Part shown: piece by piece, positions 1-7,827 of the stretch
Layout: each line of letters starts with the position of its first letter
How positions within the stretch are numbered: the first letter of the stretch is position 1
DNA from: H2-BAC3 sp045863035
Lineage (GTDB): Bacteria > Bacteroidota > Ignavibacteria > Ignavibacteriales > Ignavibacteriaceae
Reading direction: 5' to 3'
Length of the DNA stretch: 18,857 bases
Assembly: GCA_045863035.1 (NCBI GenBank)
Contig: BTUV01000057.1
Span: 1 to 18,857, forward strand
Translations under genes and position numbers: made by a program
Notes under the pieces: model-generated
Told to the model about the DNA's origin: nothing
The model's database searches: none
The model's input: only the letters and a program-made list of their open reading frames with translations

Positions 1-58
1 AACTATATATATATTCCGAAAAATAGGTCAATATATATGGTTTTTAGAGGTTCCCTAC

Positions 59-595
59 TTACTTAAAGTTTATTACTTTAATGACGGTGTCCAATTTTCG
101 GGTGGTGATCTCGCTGCCGAAGGATTTTTCCAGAAGCACCATTACATTAGGAGTAGTGCAAAGTGCTTTGTCCATCACGCTGAAGACCTCAGCACCGTTG
201 TGGGAGAGTATGGTATATGCGCCATCCTCAGAAGTAATGGGTAAGGCGGGTGATTCCCTGGGGGCTCTCTTAAGGAATGACAAGTAAAAGCGAGTATCAG
301 AGGTTGCTTTGACTGTGCTGAAGGGGTTTTTGTCTATCAGGGCAGAAATGTGATTCATAGTGCGGATAATAACTGGTATTGGGAAACCAAAAACCGCCTC
401 AAGATGGGTCTGGATACCGGATTGCAGCCGCGGTATATTCTTCTCCCCGGTCTTAAAACGTACGTTGCCAGAATTAAGTATGGTCTTAATTTCCTGCATC
501 CCAAATTTGCTGAACTCCCGGCGGAGATCAGACATACTAATGATATGATGTCCGCCGACATTAATGCCGCGGAGAAAAGCTGCATAGGTGGTCAT
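59..595 (-). CDS. DUF1697 family protein
   Basis: A 178-residue protein of the DUF1697 family, whose biochemical role is unknown to me. The N-terminus has the family signature: MTTYAAFLRGINVGG (residues 1-15), then a segment ending LNSGNVRF (about 41-48). The C-terminal ITTRKLDTV matches the usual 'TTRnwnTV' end. The length is normal for the family (about 180). The frame stays open upstream to an ATG at 721, but I chose the ATG at 595. The family homology begins exactly there, an AGGAA lies just upstream on the minus strand, and the extra 42 residues would be encoded by an intergenic repeat (643-669). It is transcribed divergently from the patatin gene and has no operon partner in the window. 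No signal peptide or membrane segment is seen, so it is probably cytoplasmic. Confidence 0.9.
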   Translation of the reverse strand: MTTYAAFLRGINVGGHHIISMSDLRREFSKFGMQEIKTILNSGNVRFKTGEKNIPRLQSGIQTHLEAVFGFPIPVIIRTMNHISALIDKNPFSTVKATSDTRFYLSFLKRAPRESPALPITSEDGAYTILSHNGAEVFSVMDKALCTTPNVMVLLEKSFGSEITTRKLDTVIKVINFK

Positions 596-642
596 GGTGA
601 ATTCCTGAAAAAGTGAGGGCAAATTAAGAATTTTCCTAAAAA

Positions 643-669
643 CCTCATGCAAAGCCGCCAAGCCGCAAG
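643..669. repeat. Degenerate copy of GCAAAG/CCAAGCCGCAAAG intergenic repeat
   Basis: This 27-nt copy differs from the one at 4656-4683 at three positions plus one missing A near the end. Both share the core GCAAAG-n-CGCCAAGCCGCAA. It lies in the 190-nt divergent spacer between the DUF1697 and patatin genes. That position argues for a dispersed non-coding element, not a coding extension of the DUF1697 gene. Confidence 0.6.
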
Positions 670-729
670 TAAGTTGCCACAATAATGCCCGGTATCTACC
701 CAAAAGCACCCGCGCAACCATTCAGAGTG

Positions 730-768
730 GCAATTCATAGTTCATTAATCAAAATTCATAATTCTTTG
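730..768. repeat. AATTCATA-like low-complexity intergenic tract
   Basis: The tract contains AATTCATA, TTCATTAAT and again AATTCATAA in short succession. It looks like the remnant of a short AT-rich tandem repeat just upstream of the patatin gene. I see no convincing promoter at proper spacing in it, though the patatin promoter must lie in or near this stretch. Confidence 0.35.
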
Positions 769-785
769 ACTCTGGTTGGCTAAAT

Positions 786-3524
786 TTGTACTTTAAAAAT
801 TTATCGTTTTTCCGGATTAGTGCCATAAAACTGCTTCTTATACTCGCTTTGCTTTTTCCGGCTTTCGGACTGGCTCAGGTGCAGGACTCTGCCTTCATCC
901 TGCAGACTGAATATGCTGAAAAATCCCTCCCCTTTGGTTTAGTACAAAAAGTGGCCATCCCACGACCGAAGGTTGGGCTGGCTCTGAGCGGAGGCGGAGC
1001 ACGTGCTCTTGCTCAGATCGGCGTCCTCAGGGCTTTAACTGAAAGGGGATTCCCTATTGATCTGGTTACCGGAACGAGTATGGGGAGCATCATCGGCGGT
1101 CTTTACTCCATTGGTTACTCGGTAGAGGATATTGACTCAATCGCCTCGGTCACAAACTGGGACGACCTGCTTGGTGGAGAAGCCAAACAAAACCGGCGGG
1201 AGCTTTTTATTGACCAGAAACTCAGCGAAGACAAAGCAGTCATCACACTTCAGCTTGACGGCTTAAAACCGATACTGCCAACTGCCATTAATGACGGACA
1301 GCGGCTTACTAATTATCTTAATCTGCTTTCATTCCAGGCACCGGTTCGGTTGATTGATGATTTTGATAAATTTGAAATTCCTTTCCGTGCGGTCGCGACC
1401 AATCTTATCACCGGTCAGCCGTATATACTGCGCAGCGGTTCACTCACCCAAGCCATGCGCGCCAGCTCAAGTGTTTCCTTTCTTCTTTCTCCGGTTCGTT
1501 ATGATACCACTCTGTTGGTTGACGGCGGGCTTGTGGCTAACATCCCGGTTGTAATAACGCGACAGGAAGGGGCTGACTTCGTGCTGGCTATTGACGCAAC
1601 CGGAGACCTTCACGCGGCCGACCGGTTTGATCTTCCGTGGATTGTAGCCGATCAGGTAATTAGCATCCCGGTTAAACTGCTGAACAGACAGCAGTTAGAG
1701 CATGCTGATTTTGTTATCACGAGCGGAGTTTCTGCTGCCACACTTGCCGACTTTTCTGAAATTTCAGGTATGATTGATCTTGGTTACGCCGGAACACTTC
1801 CGCTGATGGACTCCCTCGAGGCGATATATAACAAGCGTTTTTATGATAATCTGCGCAAGGACGAGCAGTTTCTGAAGCGAGTTACCATTGACGAGAGCTC
1901 AACCGCCGGCAGAGAAATTCTGCTTTCTTATATAGGAATGGATTCTCTTTCTACCGCCAGAATTTTGTATGATCTGTATCAGCTTAACCGGAATAATGAG
2001 TATGACTCCCTGTACGCGGTCATCCGCACAGGAGAAGATGCCTCATATATATCCATTCACGGAAGGCGCGCCCCGCTGATACGCAGAATAAGCTACGGCG
2101 GAATTGAGCTGATTGACACCGCGGTGGTTAACACACGCCTGAAGAAGCTGCTTAATAAGCCCTTTACCCCACACCGGATTCTGGACGGAGTAAAAGAAAT
2201 ACTAAAGCTCTACCGCACCGCCGGATATTCTCTTGCTGAAATTGATACCCTGCAGTTTAACCGGGAAAGCGGCGTGCTGTATATATCAGTTAAGGAAGGC
2301 ATCATCAGCGAGGTTGAAATTATCGGAAACACCTCCACGCTTGAAACCATTATCACCCGCGAGTTCCCCGTTAAGCAGGGCGACCTTTTTATCTATGAAA
2401 GTTTTCAGCAGGGTCTGACCAATCTTCGCTCAACCAATTTGTTTGAAAACATTATCGTATCGGTCAGCAAGGACAGCGGCCGAAACAAATTGGTCATGGA
2501 AGTTTTTGAAAAAGAAACCAACCTGGTGCGCATCGGGCTGAAGCTCGAGAACGAAAACAACCCACAGCTCAGCTTTGATATACGCGACAACAATGTTTTT
2601 GGCAGCGGCAGTGAGCTTGGTCTTCTTTTGTTTCTTTCTCCGCGCGCGGGCATTGTGGGCGCCGAACACCGCGCCAACCGCATCTTTGATACGTACTTTA
2701 CCTACCGGATTAACGCATACTTTTCGTATGATGATATATATATTTACCGCGAAAACTCCGTCAGTGCCTCTCATTATAATAAAACCATATCAGGGGAGTA
2801 CCGCCAGAGCTTTGCGGGAGCTTCTCTTTCGCTCGGCTCGCAGGTGCGGCGCTTTGGTAATCTGATTATCACCGGCAAATATGAAACGATAAAAACAACA
2901 AACCTGCGCGACAACTCAGTAAGTGAACTTTTTGATCACATATCAACAGTAAAAATTTCTTCGACTATAGATACGCAGGACAAATATCCGTTCCCCGAGC
3001 GCGGCATCAGGTTTCATGCTTATTATGAAACAGCGCTCAAGGTTTTTGGTTCAGATATTGCGTTTACCAATCTGGGTGTAGAGTACAAAGGATACCTGCC
3101 GCTTTCAGAGAGCCACGTGCTCGGCACCGGCGCGCGCATCGGGTTTGCTGATGCAACCATGCCTCTGCCGTATCACTACTCGCTCGGTGGTCAGAACAGC
3201 TTCTTCGGAATGAGGGAGGATGAGTTCCGCGGTCGGCAGATTTTTCTTACTTCGGTTGACTACCGCGTTAAACTCCCGTTCAATATTTTCTTTGATACCT
3301 ACGCGCTTTTCAGATATGACCTTGGGTCAATCTGGGAAGTAAAAGACCAAATTCGTTTTAACGATCTGCGCCATGGCGCCGGTTTTACAATTTCTCTTAA
3401 TACACCGGTTGGTCCGGCTGATTTTTCGCTCGGAAGAAGTTTTCGGTTCACTAAAAACCTGACCGATACCCCCATTCGCTCAGGACCAATTTATCTCTAC
3501 TTTTCTATCGGTTACTATTACTGA
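786..3524 (+). CDS. Patatin-like phospholipase fused to POTRA and Omp85 (BamA-type) barrel
   Basis: A 912-residue outer-membrane protein. It has a signal peptide (about 1-31, hydrophobic core KLLLILALLFPAFG), then a patatin domain (about 62-340). The oxyanion-hole motif SGGGAR is at 68-73, the nucleophile Ser98 in GTSMG (96-100), and the catalytic Asp246 in VDGG. One or two POTRA-like repeats follow (about 432-505 and 506-575), then a C-terminal Omp85/surface-antigen barrel (about 580-912). The barrel has an L6-like segment GGQNSFFGMREDEFRGR and ends in aromatic YYY. This architecture resembles type Vd secretion proteins such as Pseudomonas PlpD, in which a lipase domain is exported through its own barrel. 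A phospholipase A-type activity is expected from the family. The start is a TTG at 786, because no in-frame ATG exists before the signal peptide and no strong ribosome site is visible. The S66 peptidase gene follows after 24 nt. Confidence 0.92.
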   Translation: MYFKNLSFFRISAIKLLLILALLFPAFGLAQVQDSAFILQTEYAEKSLPFGLVQKVAIPRPKVGLALSGGGARALAQIGVLRALTERGFPIDLVTGTSMGSIIGGLYSIGYSVEDIDSIASVTNWDDLLGGEAKQNRRELFIDQKLSEDKAVITLQLDGLKPILPTAINDGQRLTNYLNLLSFQAPVRLIDDFDKFEIPFRAVATNLITGQPYILRSGSLTQAMRASSSVSFLLSPVRYDTTLLVDGGLVANIPVVITRQEGADFVLAIDATGDLHAADRFDLPWIVADQVISIPVKLLNRQQLEHADFVITSGVSAATLADFSEISGMIDLGYAGTLPLMDSLEAIYNKRFYDNLRKDEQFLKRVTIDESSTAGREILLSYIGMDSLSTARILYDLYQLNRNNEYDSLYAVIRTGEDASYISIHGRRAPLIRRISYGGIELIDTAVVNTRLKKLLNKPFTPHRILDGVKEILKLYRTAGYSLAEIDTLQFNRESGVLYISVKEGIISEVEIIGNTSTLETIITREFPVKQGDLFIYESFQQGLTNLRSTNLFENIIVSVSKDSGRNKLVMEVFEKETNLVRIGLKLENENNPQLSFDIRDNNVFGSGSELGLLLFLSPRAGIVGAEHRANRIFDTYFTYRINAYFSYDDIYIYRENSVSASHYNKTISGEYRQSFAGASLSLGSQVRRFGNLIITGKYETIKTTNLRDNSVSELFDHISTVKISSTIDTQDKYPFPERGIRFHAYYETALKVFGSDIAFTNLGVEYKGYLPLSESHVLGTGARIGFADATMPLPYHYSLGGQNSFFGMREDEFRGRQIFLTSVDYRVKLPFNIFFDTYALFRYDLGSIWEVKDQIRFNDLRHGAGFTISLNTPVGPADFSLGRSFRFTKNLTDTPIRSGPIYLYFSIGYYY

Positions 3525-3548
3525 CCAGTTTATATATACGGACTTGCC

Positions 3549-4583
3549 ATGAAACGTTCTCAGTTCCTTGCCTCCTCGCTTCTGCTTTCTCTTGCGCCGT
3601 TTGTAAAATCTGAAGCCGGCAGCATATCAAAAAAAACCATACTGCCCCCCCGGCTAAAGCAGGGAGACCGCATTGCGCTTATTTCTCCGGGCGGATTTAT
3701 CACTCCGGAAGAACTGAAAGACTCCCGCGCGAACATAGAAGCGCTCGGCTTTGAAGTGGTTGAGGGGAAAGCCGTAGTAAGCAAATATGGCTACCTTGGA
3801 GGCAGCGACAAAGAACGCGCTGATGATGTGAACTGGGCATTTGGTGACAAAACCATTAACGGAATTGTCTGCACGCGCGGCGGCTACGGCTGCGGCAGAA
3901 TACTCCCCATGCTTGACTACAGCGTCATCGAAAAGAACCCCAAGGTGCTGATGGGTTACAGCGACATCACCGCGCTCTTTTACGGTATATATACTAAAAC
4001 CGGCCTGACCGGCTTTCATGGTCCCGTTGGCATTTCCACATTTAATGACTACAGCGTTAACCATCTGCGGAATGTGCTGATACATCCGCAGCCGGTATAT
4101 ACGCTCGACAATGCCCCGGCCGACCCGGCTAATCCCGACTATGAACTTTATACCATCTCCGGCGGAACCGCGCACGGAAAGCTCATCGGCGGCAATCTTT
4201 CGCTGGTGGTTTCTGTCATCGGGACTGAATTTAACCCTGACTACACCGGCTCTATCATCTTTCTTGAAGAAGTGCGTGAAGAGCCCTACCGCATTGATCG
4301 TATGCTCACGCAGCTCATACAGTCAGGCGCGGTGGCAAAATGCTCAGGCATTGCACTCGGAGTATTTTCAAAGTGCAACCCGAAGGAAAGTGAATCAGGA
4401 ATTACCTCATCACTCACGTTAAAAGAAGTACTGTTTGACCGGCTCGGCGGACTCGGCATTCCGGTTTGTTACGGACTCAGTTTCGGGCATATTGCTAATA
4501 AGTTTACGCTCCCGTTTGGTACTGAGGCAGAACTTGATGCAGATTCCCGATTGCTCAAACTGACCGAGCCAGCAGTAAGGTAA
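3549..4583 (+). CDS. LD-carboxypeptidase (peptidase S66) with N-terminal export signal
   Basis: A 344-residue S66-family serine peptidase related to LdcA and MccF. LdcA enzymes cut the terminal D-Ala from the L,D bond of murein tetrapeptides during peptidoglycan recycling; MccF cleaves microcin C-type compounds. Visible motifs: Ser138 in MGYSD (nucleophile), GGNLSL (214-219), the Glu of FLEEVREEPYRIDRM (E240 probable catalytic Glu), and His314 in FGHIANKFTLPFG. The catalytic set therefore looks intact. Residues 1-24 form an export signal, MKRSQFLASSLLLSLAP. It resembles a Tat signal (RRxFL) with the second Arg replaced by Ser, so it may use Tat weakly or Sec. Classical LdcA is cytoplasmic, so a periplasmic location would be a notable difference. 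It follows the patatin gene by 24 nt and is probably co-transcribed. Confidence 0.9.
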   Translation: MKRSQFLASSLLLSLAPFVKSEAGSISKKTILPPRLKQGDRIALISPGGFITPEELKDSRANIEALGFEVVEGKAVVSKYGYLGGSDKERADDVNWAFGDKTINGIVCTRGGYGCGRILPMLDYSVIEKNPKVLMGYSDITALFYGIYTKTGLTGFHGPVGISTFNDYSVNHLRNVLIHPQPVYTLDNAPADPANPDYELYTISGGTAHGKLIGGNLSLVVSVIGTEFNPDYTGSIIFLEEVREEPYRIDRMLTQLIQSGAVAKCSGIALGVFSKCNPKESESGITSSLTLKEVLFDRLGGLGIPVCYGLSFGHIANKFTLPFGTEAELDADSRLLKLTEPAVR

Positions 4584-4618
4584 TTAATAATTCCGGGGTC
4601 TTAACCCTCAGTCGTTAT

Positions 4619-4645
4619 TGTCCTTACTGTCCTTTTTGTCCTTGG
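4619..4645. repeat. Three-copy 9-nt tandem repeat (TGTCCTT core)
   Basis: TGTCCTT occurs at 4619, 4628 and 4637, an exact 9-nt period, with two variable bases between cores. It lies in the convergent spacer after the S66 peptidase gene and abuts the hairpin/repeat at 4641-4683. It is non-coding by position and its function is unknown. Confidence 0.6.
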
Positions 4646-4683
4646 CTTGCCAGCACCTCGCGCAAAGGCGCCAAGCCGCAAAG
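4641..4683. repeat. Intergenic GCAAAG-type repeat with potential hairpin
   Basis: Positions 4656-4683 are the longest copy of the dispersed repeat (CCTCGCGC, then AAAGGCG, then CCAAGCCGCAAAG). With the preceding bases it can fold: CTTGGC-tt-GCC (4641-4651) pairs with GGC-GCCAAG (4667-4675), a nine-pair stem with a 2-nt bulge. Lying between two convergent genes, it could act as a bidirectional transcription end. However, no clean T-tract follows the stem on either strand, so terminator function is only a possibility. Confidence 0.5.
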
Positions 4684-4702
4684 TCACCACACCCCTTTTT
4701 AA

Positions 4703-7700
4703 TTATTCATTGTTCAGTTTTTTCTTTCCGTATTTATTGAACAATCCCGGCACCACGATCATATTAAGCGCGGTTGAAGTTATCAGCCCGCCGAGTATTA
4801 CGATCGCCATCGGAGCTTCAATTTCTTTGCCCGGCTCACCGCCGCCAAGTGCAAGGGGAATCAGTGCAAATCCCGCGGTAATAGCAGTCATCAGTATCGG
4901 ATTGAGCCGCTCAAGCGAGCCCTGTATAATTGCCTGTGTGAAACTTTTACCTTCACTCAGAAGCTGATTATAATGAGCTATCATCAGAATACCGTTTCTG
5001 GTTGCTATACCAAAGAGCGTGATGAATCCGACAAGTGATGCAACGCTGATTATTCCTCCGGTAAAATAGACAGACCAGACACCGCCTATTAACGCAAGGG
5101 GGAGATTAACCATAATGAACAACGCTGATCTGAAGTTGCCGAACTGCAGAAAGAGAATCAGAAAAATAGCTCCGGCTGAAACCAGACTCAGCAGTGCAAT
5201 GATTCTTGTTGCTTCTTGCTCGCTTTCAAACTGTCCGCCGAACTCTATATAATATCCCTGCGGCAGTGATATATTCTCAGCGATGCGGCTGCGCATATCA
5301 TCAATAACGCTTCTGAGGTCGCGGCCGGAAACATTCGCCTGCACCACAATTTTCCTCTGTATATTTTCCCGGCTGATGCGGTTCGGGCCTTTTTCATTCA
5401 CTACTTCAGCAAGCAGTGAAAGAGGCACCTTTGCGCCGGATGGTGTGTCAAACAATGCTGCTTTTATTTTTTCTATATTGCCTCTGTTGTTCTCATCAAA
5501 GCGGACAATAAGATCATAAGTTTTCTGCCCCTCACGAATCTGTGATGCAATCTCACCGTTAAAAGCAATATCAATTGCTTCGGCAAGTTCTCCCACTGTT
5601 ACACCATAGAGTGCCATAACGGAGCGGTTAAACTTAATTTTTGTCTGCGGGACTTCAGCTTCCTGATCAGCCGATACATCAACCGCGCCTTCAACTTTTG
5701 CCATCTCATCATTTACCTGCTTTGCAAGTGAACGAAGCTGCTGAAGATCAGGACCAAAAATCTTTACTGCTATATTAGCTCTTGTGCCTGAAAGCATGTG
5801 ATCAATGCGGTGGCTTATCGGCTGACCGATGGTAATATTCGTGCCCGGAAGAACGGAAAGAGCATTACGCAGTTCTGTTATAAACTCTTCCTTATCTCTC
5901 TCCTTCAGTTCGAAACTCACATCAAGCTCTGCGCCGTTTACTCCCTGCGCGTGTTCATCCAGTTCAGCGCGGCCGGTTCTGCGCGCGGTTGATTTAACTT
6001 CAGGAAATGAGAGGATAATTCTTTCTGCCTGATTCCCTATTTTATTAGCTTCATCAAGCGAAGTACCCGGAAGCGTAACAAGACTAAGCGTTAATGATCC
6101 TTCGTTAAACTCAGGAAGAAAAGACCTCCCGAGAAAAGGGATAACTGCAATAGTAATACCCACCGCAACCACGATGCTTGCAAGAAGAATTTTCGGATGT
6201 TTCAGAGTGGTCCGTAAAATCCGCTCATATATACTCTTCAGACGGGTAACCAGCCATGAGTCACCTTCTTTGGACATAAAGTTCGCCTTAGGAAGAAGGT
6301 AATAAGCCAGCACCGGAGTAATCGTAAGAGCAACAACCAGCGAAGCAAGAATGGAAGTAACATAAGCAAAACCCATCGGTCTGAGCAGCCGTCCTTCTAC
6401 ACCGCTCAGAAAGAATAGGGGGAGAAACACCACCACAATAATAAGCGTTGCGTTAACCATGGGGGAGCGTATCTCACGCGAGGCCTCATATATAACCGTC
6501 AGCGGATTTACCCGTTCTGACTCCGGTTTTAAGCGATTTTCCTTCAGCCGCCGGAAAACATTTTCCACGTCAATAATTGCATCATCCACCAGCGCGCCAA
6601 TGGCTATTGCTATGCCGCCAAGAGTCATGGTGTTTATCATTATGTCAAATATCTGAAAGACCAGTATGGTAATGATAATTGAAATGGGAATTGCAAGAAC
6701 CGAGATAAATGTTGTTCTGAAGTTCCAGAGGAAAAGAACAATGACCAGCACCACCAGAAACGCTCCGTCACGAAGCGCAAGGATAACATTGTTAATAGAA
6801 GTCTGGATAAAATCCGCCTGACGGAAAATGGAAGAGTTGATTACAATTCCCGGAGGCAGGGTCTGCTGAATCTCACCCAGCGTTTTCTCAATTTCTTCAG
6901 TAAGCTGAATCGTATTGGTCTGCGGCTGTTTCTGCACGGTCAGAATAACCGCGGGCACTGCATTTGCTGAGCCGTCCCCTATTTTGCTTGCCGGACCGGT
7001 TTTAATTTCAGCGATATCCCTCATATATACCGGCACTCCCCCTTTAACCGTTACCACGCTGTTCGATATATCTTCAATCGTTTCAACCCTGCCGATACCG
7101 CGGATAAGATATTCGCTGCCGGCATCCATATAAGACCCGCCGGAGGAATTCTTGTTGGACTCCTCAGCCGCGTGCAGCACTTCGGTAAGTCCTATGCCGT
7201 AGGCGGCAAGTTTTTCAGGGGAAACAAGAATCTGATACTGTTTCACCGCGCCGCCGAGAGGAATCACCTGCGAAACTCCGCTGATGGAAAGAAGCCGCCT
7301 GCGCACTTCAAAATCAGCAATCGAGCGCAGATCCATCTCATTCAGATTTTGTGTGTTCTTCTTCTCATCAATCTGCAGACTGATGAGCATAATCTCCCCC
7401 ATAATAGAAGAGATTGGCGCGAGCACCGGACTGTCAGCGCCATCGGGGAGTGACTGCACTGCATTTTGTATTTTTTCATTTACAATCTGCCGTGCAATAA
7501 ATATATCCGTCCCCCAGTCAAATTCTACCCATACGATTGAAAATCCCGCAGAGCTTGAAGAGCGCACCCGCCTTACATCGGTTGCACCGTTCACCGCGGT
7601 TTCAATGGGGAATGTTACCAGCGCTTCCACTTCTTCTGCCGCCATGCCATGGGCTTCAGTCATCACGGTGACCGTGGGTGCTGTCAGGTCAGGGAAGACA

Positions 7701-7810
7701 TCAACCGGCAGGCCGACCGTTATATACGCTCCTGCCGCCAGCATCAGCACTGCCGTGATCATCACGATCAGGCGCTTTTCCAGCGCGAGTTTTATCAGTT
7801 TATCAAACAT
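4703..7810 (-). CDS. Heavy-metal efflux RND pump, CusA/CzcA family
   Basis: A 1035-residue inner-membrane RND transporter, the proton-driven pump of a tripartite metal exporter. TM1 is at about 14-34 (VMITAVLMLAAGAYITVGLP). The first periplasmic loop follows, then a TM cluster at about 340-505 containing GGIAIAIGALVDDAIIDVEN (398-417). D409/D410 and E416 correspond to the TM4 acidic residues used for proton relay. The second periplasmic half includes GQPISHRIDHMLSGTRANIAV (662-682), typical of the metal-exporting branch. The TM7-12 region closes with GGEPGKEIEAPMAIVILGG. One Met in the 'HML' segment resembles a CusA metal-site Met. The segment GSLTLSLVTLPGTS lacks the Met expected for a copper/silver CusA, so divalent cations (Co, Zn, Cd, Ni) are at least as likely. 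The start at 7810 is supported by AAGGAG 5 nt upstream. The gene lies 17 nt after the adaptor gene. Confidence 0.93.
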   Translation of the reverse strand: MFDKLIKLALEKRLIVMITAVLMLAAGAYITVGLPVDVFPDLTAPTVTVMTEAHGMAAEEVEALVTFPIETAVNGATDVRRVRSSSSAGFSIVWVEFDWGTDIFIARQIVNEKIQNAVQSLPDGADSPVLAPISSIMGEIMLISLQIDEKKNTQNLNEMDLRSIADFEVRRRLLSISGVSQVIPLGGAVKQYQILVSPEKLAAYGIGLTEVLHAAEESNKNSSGGSYMDAGSEYLIRGIGRVETIEDISNSVVTVKGGVPVYMRDIAEIKTGPASKIGDGSANAVPAVILTVQKQPQTNTIQLTEEIEKTLGEIQQTLPPGIVINSSIFRQADFIQTSINNVILALRDGAFLVVLVIVLFLWNFRTTFISVLAIPISIIITILVFQIFDIMINTMTLGGIAIAIGALVDDAIIDVENVFRRLKENRLKPESERVNPLTVIYEASREIRSPMVNATLIIVVVFLPLFFLSGVEGRLLRPMGFAYVTSILASLVVALTITPVLAYYLLPKANFMSKEGDSWLVTRLKSIYERILRTTLKHPKILLASIVVAVGITIAVIPFLGRSFLPEFNEGSLTLSLVTLPGTSLDEANKIGNQAERIILSFPEVKSTARRTGRAELDEHAQGVNGAELDVSFELKERDKEEFITELRNALSVLPGTNITIGQPISHRIDHMLSGTRANIAVKIFGPDLQQLRSLAKQVNDEMAKVEGAVDVSADQEAEVPQTKIKFNRSVMALYGVTVGELAEAIDIAFNGEIASQIREGQKTYDLIVRFDENNRGNIEKIKAALFDTPSGAKVPLSLLAEVVNEKGPNRISRENIQRKIVVQANVSGRDLRSVIDDMRSRIAENISLPQGYYIEFGGQFESEQEATRIIALLSLVSAGAIFLILFLQFGNFRSALFIMVNLPLALIGGVWSVYFTGGIISVASLVGFITLFGIATRNGILMIAHYNQLLSEGKSFTQAIIQGSLERLNPILMTAITAGFALIPLALGGGEPGKEIEAPMAIVILGGLITSTALNMIVVPGLFNKYGKKKLNNE

Positions 7811-7815
7811 GTTTT

Positions 7816-7821
7816 CTCCTT
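7816..7821 (-). promoter_or_regulatory. Ribosome binding site of the RND pump gene
   Basis: AAGGAG on the minus strand lies 5 nt before the ATG at 7810. It confirms the pump start and shows that this organism uses Shine-Dalgarno sites for some genes. Confidence 0.75.
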
Positions 7822-7827
7822 GACCGG

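Noticed and set aside
1..58. AT-rich inverted runs (4-14 and 31-38) as a terminator for the DUF1697 gene
   Set aside because: Pure alternating AT pairs without GC stem or T-tract; better explained by the general TATATA excess.
596..721. 42-residue N-terminal extension of the DUF1697 protein
   Set aside because: It is encoded through the intergenic repeat at 643-669, and family homology begins at the internal ATG 595, which has an AGGAA upstream.
781..788. TAAATTTG as a Bacteroidota -7 promoter element
   Set aside because: It overlaps the TTG start codon of the patatin gene, and the nearest TTTG (765-768) is only 12 nt upstream, not about 19-21.
3654..4175. Minus-strand open frame of 173 codons inside the S66 peptidase gene
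   Set aside because: It lies wholly antisense to a well-supported gene and its translation shows no recognisable domain; the same holds for the other overlapping frames inside the efflux and sensor genes.
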